From: Helicostylum pulchrum
Taxonomy: Eukaryota > Mucoromycota > Mucoromycetes > Mucorales > Mucoraceae
Assembly: GCA_025677825.1 (NCBI GenBank)
Contig: JAIXMO010000062.1
Coordinates: 95,875 to 159,874 of the forward strand
Length of the DNA stretch: 64,000 nucleotides
Direction of reading: 5' to 3'
A program made the position numbers and the translations under genes. Position 1 is the stretch's first letter. Each line of letters begins with the position of its first letter. This document shows positions 57,337-64,000 of this stretch, piece by piece. Under the pieces are notes generated by a model. That model ran no database searches. It saw only the letters and a list, made by a program, of their open reading frames with translations, and had not been told where the DNA came from.

Positions 57337-58682
57337 AGTTGATTATTAATATTTTTTTTATTTTTTTGTATTATTATTATTATTGTTTACGAAGAAAAGA
57401 AGAAGTGATAGAGAAAGAAAAAAGGATTTACAGTAAAGGAGAGTATAAAAAATAGGTGTTGATGTTTGATGTTTTATATATATTTACAAAAGATTGTATG
57501 TGTAATTCTTGATATTTTGCATCAATACGAAGAAGAAAAAAAAAGAAAAAGAAAAGGGTACAGAAGAAGAAAAAAAAAAAAAAAAGGATAAAAAAGCAAA
57601 ATATAATCTCTTTTTCTTTTTCTTTTTTTTTTTTTTGCAAGTTGTACAAAGCGTGATACTCCGCTTGAAACAAATAAATTGTTGTATTATTGCCACCCCT
57701 TATTTTTTAATAGGAGGATATATAAAGGCTCTCTCCCCTTTTTCCCTTTTTTATTGTCGAGATGACACTATATTATATTCTCTGCACTTTAGTAATTATT
57801 TTTTATTAAATTATGTTAATATAGGCTGACTATATTACAGTGTAACAATTCTTGCAAAAAAATTTAATGTGTTACTGCGCTAAAATCGAAGCTTTTTTTT
57901 TTGTAATTAAATAATTTATTTTCTGTCACATTCAACTCGAGTTTTATTGCTGCAGCCCTTTAGTATTATCTAATTTCAAAAATATAATAAAACGTAAAAT
58001 GCAGAAAATAATCAAAACATCCAAAAGTGATAAATGGCACGTGGGGCGAAAAAAATGTAAAAATATAAACTTGCCATTTTTAGAAGCATTCATTGTCTCT
58101 TTGTTATTCACCCTTATTTATGTTAATATGCGACTGTTGGGTTTCTACCATTTTATTCTGTTCTGTTCTGCGTCACCAAAAAACCATCTTTTTTAAACGC
58201 GAAACCAAAAGAAAAAAAAAAAAAAAAAACCTCTCTGTTTTATCTGCTGGTTTTTACGGAAACCTAATGTCATCAGTCAGTTCATGTCAAGAAAATATTT
58301 CATGACATTGCATCCGAGGTGCATGCTTTTTTTTTATATTACATTTTAAAAGAACTAAGCTGTCCTATATATGACAATACTTAATGCAAGCTGTTAAAAA
58401 AAACCAGTCCCAGACGCATAATTAATTCTATTCTTGCATATAAACTGTAATCTTACCTCGGGTAACGTAGTGTCTTTCGAAATGAAACCACTTTTTAACT
58501 TGTCATCATTAGCCGAAAAAAAAAGGGGATTTACTCCAAGTAGCGAAATGGATTCATGCGGTATAGGGTACGAAGAGGTAAGAGATCAAGTTTCGCCCAA
58601 GGTAGTATGTACCCTCATTTCTGTCAACATTAAAAAAGTACTAGTTCCCACAAGTAATGTGCCTCAGAGGGAGAAAATATAC

Positions 58683-58719
<37 letters not shown>

Positions 58720-59567
58720 TTTGATTGATCGGGTTGATCTCAACAACAACAACGTTATTAAAGAGATACACATACAGAAATTAACATTTGCTGGGGTAGG
58801 TACTACATGTGTAGCATTACTCTAAACGCTATAGTCTTTTTTTCAAGCATCGTATCTTTTTTTTCCTCTCTCTCCTTTCGCCAGTGTACAACATGCATTT
58901 TAATATCAAATGATTTTCTGACTAAAGACAGTATACTTTATTTTCGAGTGTTTCAAAAAGGTAAATCATGAGTTGCTGGTACAGTGTTCCATATACAGGC
59001 ACAAGTCCGTCGTGTTCCCGGTCATTATTTTATCAAGTTAAAAAGTGTATCACTTTCCAGAAACCCGTTCAATCATCAGAATATGGAAATTATACCACCT
59101 TACCAGCTGAGATTAGCAGTAGTGTAACCCAATATCAATTTCATACAAATATATACGATATAAAAAAAGATGTCATCCATAAACAAAACATCAAATATTA
59201 GTTTGACAGCGCAACGTTATTTTTCTCTACAAGTACAAAAGTATATATTATATATTTTAGGTACAAAAAAAAAAAAAAAAAAAAAAAAAGTGTGCACGCA
59301 CTTTTTTTAATGAATAGTATTCCTGTATTAGGTTATTTACAAAAAAGAGTAAATCTCAAGTTTACTTTTTATATAAAAAAGCACACCGCTGTATAGACTC
59401 TTTCTTATAAATAAAAGAAAATATGGCTGCATGTGCGAAAAGAAGGAAAAGAAGGAAAAGAAGGAAAAAGATTTAAGCTTTTTTTTTTTTTTTTGTAGCC
59501 AACATAGAACTGCCCCCCTGAATAGGGTTCAAATCTATTTTAAATAAATAGTTTATTTTTATAATAA
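57337..59567. other. 2.2-kb AT-rich intergenic region
   Basis: Only homopolymers and short runs stand out: an A tract of about 30 at 58685-58715, one of about 25 at 59265-59289, and a GAAAAGAAG repeat at about 59440-59470. Open frames at 58434-58724 and 58968-59201 have mixed compositions but no recognised motif. I do not call them genes. Confidence 0.5.
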
Positions 59568-60902
59568 TCAAGATTTAAAAACATAAGGTGGTGGAGGGAG
59601 TAACGAAAAAGAGTCTGTACTAGAGCTTCTACTCATAGGAGGACTATTTTGTCGAAGCACCATTCTTTCCTTTCTAGTATATTCTGAACTCTTCTTTTTA
59701 TAATCAACATAACACGGACAAACAAAAAATCCTGTTCTCTTCTTCAATACATCATCCGCATCTTCTTCATCTATAGTCGTATCAGACATGGATTCTTGAT
59801 AGGTAGGTAAGGTTGTATAGTCTTCTTTAAGGCGACAGTCTAATATAGTAATAGGTGTTTCTAAATGGATATGCGTACGTTCCATTGTACCAGTACCAGT
59901 AGTAGAAGAAGGTACAGAGAGTTCAATATCTATCTTCAGGTGATGCAAAAAATTCATTTCTTTAAAATAAGTGGTATGATTCATTGTTAAACAATTAGGA
60001 AGCGTAAACATGAATTTGTATTGAAAGGGCGTAATACCCAATGGGATATGAGCGTTTTTAGCATTAAGTGCTCTACGTATTTGATTGGCAGGCACTTCAG
60101 TAGACGGAACCATCGCTTGCCTCATTTGTTCGGAATCTGCCGTATTCACCACGGACGCCAACTGTAATTTAAAATCGTGTAATTCGGCCCTCCGAGCGTT
60201 GTATTCTGGTACTTCGTAAACACGTTTTTCCGTTAGCACGATATTCATAGATTCTAAGCTGACATTCTTCATTTGTGTACAAAGCATGATGGATATCGGA
60301 AATTGTGTACCTGATGAAACAATCGATTTTTCAATATAAATGGTTGCATCGCATGCTGGTGTATGTCGTTCTGCTACTATTGATGTCGTAGGAAGAGCAT
60401 GTGAAGTCAATGAATCGTCGGATGGAGCCAGTGTACGCAATAACAAGATGTTTCGTCGACACCTCAAGTTGGGGATGCCCATACCGGGACGCTGTACAGT
60501 GGCACAAATAAAATAATAAACTTGCGCCATTTCATCTTCAATGGTCTCTACCATTCTATTGGGTATCAAGAATTCAAATGGCCAACGGTGTAAGCCAGCA
60601 GGTAACATCTGATTATCTTCGGGGCGAGAGTCTAGAATGATGTTTTGGTCTAAAATCGTCTTTTCGTGATATATCTTTGATCCACGGTGTCCTAATCCTT
60701 CAGGCCAAAGCATATTGGATTTACCAACCAGTTTGACAAGTACTTGACTGGATGTCATTGGGCGAGATAGCACCAATTCTACTTCTCCTCGTAGTACATG
60801 TGTAGTAGGATCTGACGGTGGTCCTCGAAGTAACACAACAGGTTCTGCTAATTCAATTGAGAGTTGTCTACTGCCTGTAAAAAATGGAACTGCTATTGGC
60901 AT
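59568..60902 (-). CDS. Alpha-arrestin (ubiquitin-ligase adaptor)
   Basis: This is a single-exon frame of 444 residues. The arrestin N-domain includes LSIELAEPVVLLRGPPSDPT, LRGEVELVLSRPM, VKLVGKSNMLWPEG and the family hallmark LPAGLHRWPFEFLIPN. The C-domain follows (CDATIYIEKSIVSSGTQFPI, FQYKFMFTLPN, KIDIELSVPS). The tail holds a PPPPY motif at residues 436-440 and an LPTY motif near 365, both typical docking sites for Rsp5/Nedd4 ubiquitin ligases. Fungal alpha-arrestins of the Rod1/ART type recruit the ligase to plasma-membrane transporters so that they are endocytosed. Cys residues in FFVCPCYVDY near 398 could be lipidated, but this is a guess. No introns are seen. Confidence 0.9.
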   Translation of the reverse strand: MPIAVPFFTGSRQLSIELAEPVVLLRGPPSDPTTHVLRGEVELVLSRPMTSSQVLVKLVGKSNMLWPEGLGHRGSKIYHEKTILDQNIILDSRPEDNQMLPAGLHRWPFEFLIPNRMVETIEDEMAQVYYFICATVQRPGMGIPNLRCRRNILLLRTLAPSDDSLTSHALPTTSIVAERHTPACDATIYIEKSIVSSGTQFPISIMLCTQMKNVSLESMNIVLTEKRVYEVPEYNARRAELHDFKLQLASVVNTADSEQMRQAMVPSTEVPANQIRRALNAKNAHIPLGITPFQYKFMFTLPNCLTMNHTTYFKEMNFLHHLKIDIELSVPSSTTGTGTMERTHIHLETPITILDCRLKEDYTTLPTYQESMSDTTIDEEDADDVLKKRTGFFVCPCYVDYKKKSSEYTRKERMVLRQNSPPMSRSSSTDSFSLLPPPPYVFKS

Positions 60903-61296
60903 ACTTTACATGAATAAAAAAAACCTTTTTTTTTAAGAGAAGAGGAAAAAAAAAGGAAAAAGAGAAAAAGAGAAAATGGGTCTCGAAAAAATTCTGACAA
61001 AATTATATACAAAAAAAAAGTTTGATGGGTTACATTTCTCTTTTAAAAAAACTCAGTTATTCATGTCCAGTGGTATTGAATCGGAAGGCTCTTGTATCCA
61101 ATCATTTCTTTTAAAATCCCAATTCTTTGTCATGTTTTAGCATATTTCTAATGCAGCATTATCCTTATTGAGTTACAGTGCGGGTTGGTAAAATATTTTT
61201 TTTTGTCTGGACTGTGTTTTCTTACACAAGAAAGTCGAAAGAGCGGGTAACTTAAAAATATACTTTTTTTATTTTTATTTTACTTGGTAAACAGTA
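60903..61296. other. Intergenic region
   Basis: AT-rich sequence between the arrestin start and the end of the TPR/F-box gene. Nothing further is visible. Confidence 0.4.
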
Positions 61297-63085
61297 TTAG
61301 TGGTATCTGCTTTCAATTACTCCTCGAGCTACTTGAGTTCTGGCCCAGATGATAGCGTCTACACTAATTCTTGAACAGTTGTTTAATACCAACTTTCTTA
61401 AATGAGAGTGGTGAATACGAACTAGGGCTTGTAAACCTACGCCAGTAACCCGATTACAATTAGAAATATCTAGTACCTTGAGTTCACTAGCGGTATTGGC
61501 AAATTCTGTTAAAATATAATCATTGACATCAGGTAAACCAGGAAAGTATACTTGTTCAAGTAAAGGACAGTTGGTAACAATCACATGTAATCCAATAGCA
61601 TTTAACGTGGTTACATTTTGAATTTGAAGTTTTGAAAGTTGAGGTAACCCAATATCACCAATAAACTTAGGAAACTCAGTACCAATACTTGGATCACAAC
61701 CCAAAATGGTAAGCTCTTCAATGAGTGGGTTTATAGTAAACAAGACCTTCATAACGTGTGCATTGAAAAATCTTTCATCGTAAATACCAAAGTTGATGAT
61801 GCCTTTACTCTTTACTGATGGTGTCATGACTGTATCGTGTGGCGACCAAGCAATCTTTTCAACTTTATGACCATAACTATAATGTAGTGTTTCTAATGAT
61901 TTATGTGTGGGTGCAATACGATCATAAAAGTGAGTGAAATACATGGCATCAGAATAAAAATCAATCGTTTGTAACTGACGACTATGGCGAATAATGTCCA
62001 TACCAAGTTCATTACAGCGAATAAATGATAGGTTTGGAATAAGTGCAAATTCACTCTTTGAATAATCTCTTCCTTTGGTTAAATTCAGTATAGATAAATG
62101 GGTTAATTTAGGACACATGGGAATAACTACTTCAAGTATTTCAGTTGTAGTTAAAGTGGTATCATCTAATCGCAAATGTTTAATATTCTTTCCAACTAGT
62201 CTCAACATTCTAGCCAATGGTGTTATATATATATCACATCCCTTAAAATCTATACTTGGCCAAATCAGTTTTTTTTTTTTCACTCCCGTATAATTTATAT
62301 ATATATTTACCTAAAGTCTCAATGTATTGGCAATTTTCATCAATCAAGCTTTGAAGAATATTATTCGTAGCATTACGAGCGGCATTATGGATACAAAAGC
62401 TTCTTACATGACGGCCTTGCGCACAAAGTAAATACCTTTTGATTACGTTCTGCGTTACTCTTCTATTACCAAACTCTAAGTTTCGCCACATCCCAGACCA
62501 GCGTAATCCAAATTCACGCCATTTTTTTGATACAGCTAAACACTGTACACGACGATCAAACGTCAAGTAAGAGAATATAGATCCAATTACATCGTAAGGT
62601 AGCATAGTCATAATATCCATCGATGGTCTAGGTTGAGTTGCCTTTTCTGCCTTGGCCTTCATATCTACAAGCATGGTATACTTTGGATCTTTAGGATCTA
62701 CTTTGCGTAATCCATGCGTATATAACTTTATAGCCTTTGCGTATTGTTTTTGTAAGCAAAATAATTTACCACCCCGTAAATAACCTCTAGCGTCTGTAGG
62801 AAGTATTTTAACAATACGACCAGCGTCTTCTATAGCGCTTTTAGTATTATTTAGTTTTTCGAAGCATGCTGCACGGTAATCCAACAATGTAATCTCGTTT
62901 GGGTTCAGGTCTAGTGCGCGAGTAAATAAACTTACAGCCTCCTTAAACTGTCCATTCGTAAACGCTTGTTTGCCATCGTTGAATACAAGTTTCCAAGGTT
63001 CTGCGTTATAGAAATCAGTTTGGATTCTTTTGTTGGGATTGGTAGTGTCACTTTGAGAGGGATTAGCTCTTCGTTTGTTGTACAT
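61297..63085 (-). CDS. TPR/F-box/LRR protein of DIA2/Pof3 type
   Basis: Exons 62311-63085 and 61297-62249 (61-nt intron) give 575 residues. Residues 30-145 form TPR repeats (WKLVFNDGKQAFTNGQFKEA, VSLFTRALDLNPNEITLLDY, ARGYLRGGKLFCLQKQYAKA). An F-box follows at about 157-193 (DIMTMLPYDVIGSIFSYLTF, then CLAVSKKWREF). Leu-rich repeats fill the rest (LTHLSILNLTKGRD, LKVLDISNCNRVTGVGLQAL, LRKLVLNNCSRISVDAIIWA). The order TPR, F-box, LRR is that of yeast Dia2 and fission yeast Pof3, SCF ubiquitin-ligase receptors that act at replication forks. The length is in range. The assignment to this role is by architecture only. Confidence 0.85.
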
Positions 63086-63372
63086 TTAGTGAAAATGAGA
63101 AAGGGTGGTACCTTTTTTTTTTTTTTTTGTCTCCTCAAAATTTTATCCCTTTTTATTTCAAGCGTGACTTGGAGGCTGAGTATAGACTACAACATAGTAG
63201 ACGAGGGTTTATAAATCTAGAGTTCGAGCAAGAAAAGAAAAGATAGGGAAAGAAATAGATACATAAACGAAAAGATTAGTAGCATAATAAAACCACCTTT
63301 ATATATATTATTGTACGTTGGTATTGTTTATTTTATTTTTTAAATGTAGTCGAAATCTTTACATACATATTT
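63086..63372. other. Promoter region of the TPR/F-box gene
   Basis: A T/A-rich stretch with a long T tract at 63112-63128 adjoins the start codon. No other gene is seen. Confidence 0.4.
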
Positions 63373-63535
63373 CTTGGGGAATTCTTGATACACCGTCTCT
63401 CCACACGGTCGATCCAACTTGGTTTTATCAAATCCTACGTGAATCTAGTTGGAACAATAGGAATCACACACGTATAATAAAAATGTATGAGCACTAGTAT
63501 TTATGAAGCAAATAGTAGTTCCAGTGATTTGTTGT
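63373..63535 (+). repeat. Family leader cassette, copy 9 (3'-truncated)
   Basis: It opens with CTTGGGGAATTCTTGATACA, then CCGTCTCTCCACACGGTCGA and CCAACTTGGTTTTATC. GTATTTATGAAGCAAATAGTA at about 63499 matches copy 8. The T-rich tract and leader core are missing; coding-like sequence starts directly after. Confidence 0.55.
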
Positions 63536-63549
63536 GATAGTTACAACAG

Positions 63550-63995
63550 ATACAAATCGAATCAAACAATTGAAGATTTTGAATCAACGTTCAATGATCT
63601 ATATATTTATCCTTTCCTTAAAGTTGTGGCTAATGTCTTAAGCGAGACAAAAGAAACTAGTTAGTAAAGCAGAATTCTTTGTCTGTGAGACGCCGTTAAT
63701 ATCAATGTCTACGCAGTTGTATTCAGTTGAACTTTATAAAGATGACGCCTGTCTTTATAAGGCAGATGGAATAATTAAGGTCTATGGAATCAATCACCTA
63801 GAAGTTTTACTTTTAGAAACCTCTTTTCATTTCCGCTGTACAAATAGTTCCAAGATCTCATTTGATCATCACAAGGGATTTTTTGGAGCATTGTCTATGC
63901 TTAAAACAATAGCAGACACTTACTATTATGACTCAATCGAGAAGTTTGGAGAAGTTAAAGTCTTTTTTATTCATGCTGCCGGTATAAATATATGA
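63550..63995 (+). pseudogene. Family member at the right edge
   Basis: From 63705 a frame of 96 residues reads MSTQLYSVELYKDDACLYKA, then DGIIKVYGINHLEVLLLETS, FDHHKGFFGALSMLKTIADT and VKVFFIHAAGINI, and stops at 63995. The DHHKGFFGALSMLKTIAD stretch is strongly reminiscent of repeated hypothetical proteins of Mucorales, as far as I remember. Upstream, EDFESTFNDLYIYPFLKVVA lies in a separate frame (about 63571-63640). Whether introns join the parts cannot be settled, because the window ends here. The leader cassette in front is truncated, which argues for a relic. Confidence 0.4.
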
Positions 63996-64000
63996 TTCTT

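Noticed and set aside
58968..59201. 77-residue open frame starting MSCWYSVPYTG
   Set aside because: No conserved motif, no promoter-like T-rich tract and unusual composition, so it is likely a chance frame in a long intergenic region.

Overview
The window looks like nuclear DNA of a filamentous fungus, most likely an early-diverging one of the Mucorales type (Mucoromycota). It is AT-rich, with long poly(T)/poly(A) tracts and many GT-AG introns of about 50-85 nt. It carries a velvet-domain factor, an ATP-type PEP carboxykinase and a CHS3-like chitin synthase. It also carries repeated copies of a hypothetical protein family that I associate with Mucorales genomes. The lineage is an inference; no rRNA, tRNA or species-specific marker was seen.

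Left part (1-25.7 kb): a truncated Ser-rich C-terminus, PEP carboxykinase (-) head to head with a Gln/Glu-rich BAG-like protein (+), two tandem HPP-family membrane proteins (+) and a velvet factor (+). Between them lie broken copies of a multicopy family. Middle (26-39 kb): a HERP-like UBL membrane protein, an F-box/LRR protein, enolase-phosphatase E1, an MPE1-like cleavage/polyadenylation factor, an NSE1-like SMC5/6 subunit and a homeobox factor. Right part (42.9-63.1 kb): chitin synthase, an ERV41-like ER-Golgi protein, a Gin4-type kinase with a KA1-like tail, a U1-type zinc-finger splicing protein, a BNI4-like protein, an alpha-arrestin and a TPR/F-box/LRR protein of DIA2/POF3 type. Most of these look like single-copy housekeeping or regulatory genes with intact splice frames.

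The unusual layer is a dispersed element. A roughly 300-400 bp promoter/leader cassette recurs at least eight times and on both strands (about 1.3, 5.1, 14.3, 19.6, 23.9, 29.8(-), 32.2 and 47.8 kb), with a ninth partial copy at 63.4 kb. It comprises a T-rich tract, a conserved leader and, in several copies, a leader intron. It sits in front of degenerate, intron-containing copies of a fast-evolving protein family with recurrent N-terminal, middle and C-terminal blocks. One copy is a 798-bp deletion derivative bounded by about 44-bp inverted repeats. Another cassette is bounded by about 33-bp inverted repeats. A third copy is split by a 633-bp insertion with a 15-bp target duplication, and a fourth has an internal micro-inversion. 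One copy starts with a PD-(D/E)XK-nuclease-like block. This points to a mobile or formerly mobile gene family and is the main candidate for something undescribed.

Functionally, the chitin synthase, the BNI4-like protein and the Gin4-like kinase all fit septum and cell-wall construction, but their co-occurrence over 14 kb is not evidence of a cluster. All exon coordinates were read by eye and frame-checked arithmetically; no alignment or database search was run.
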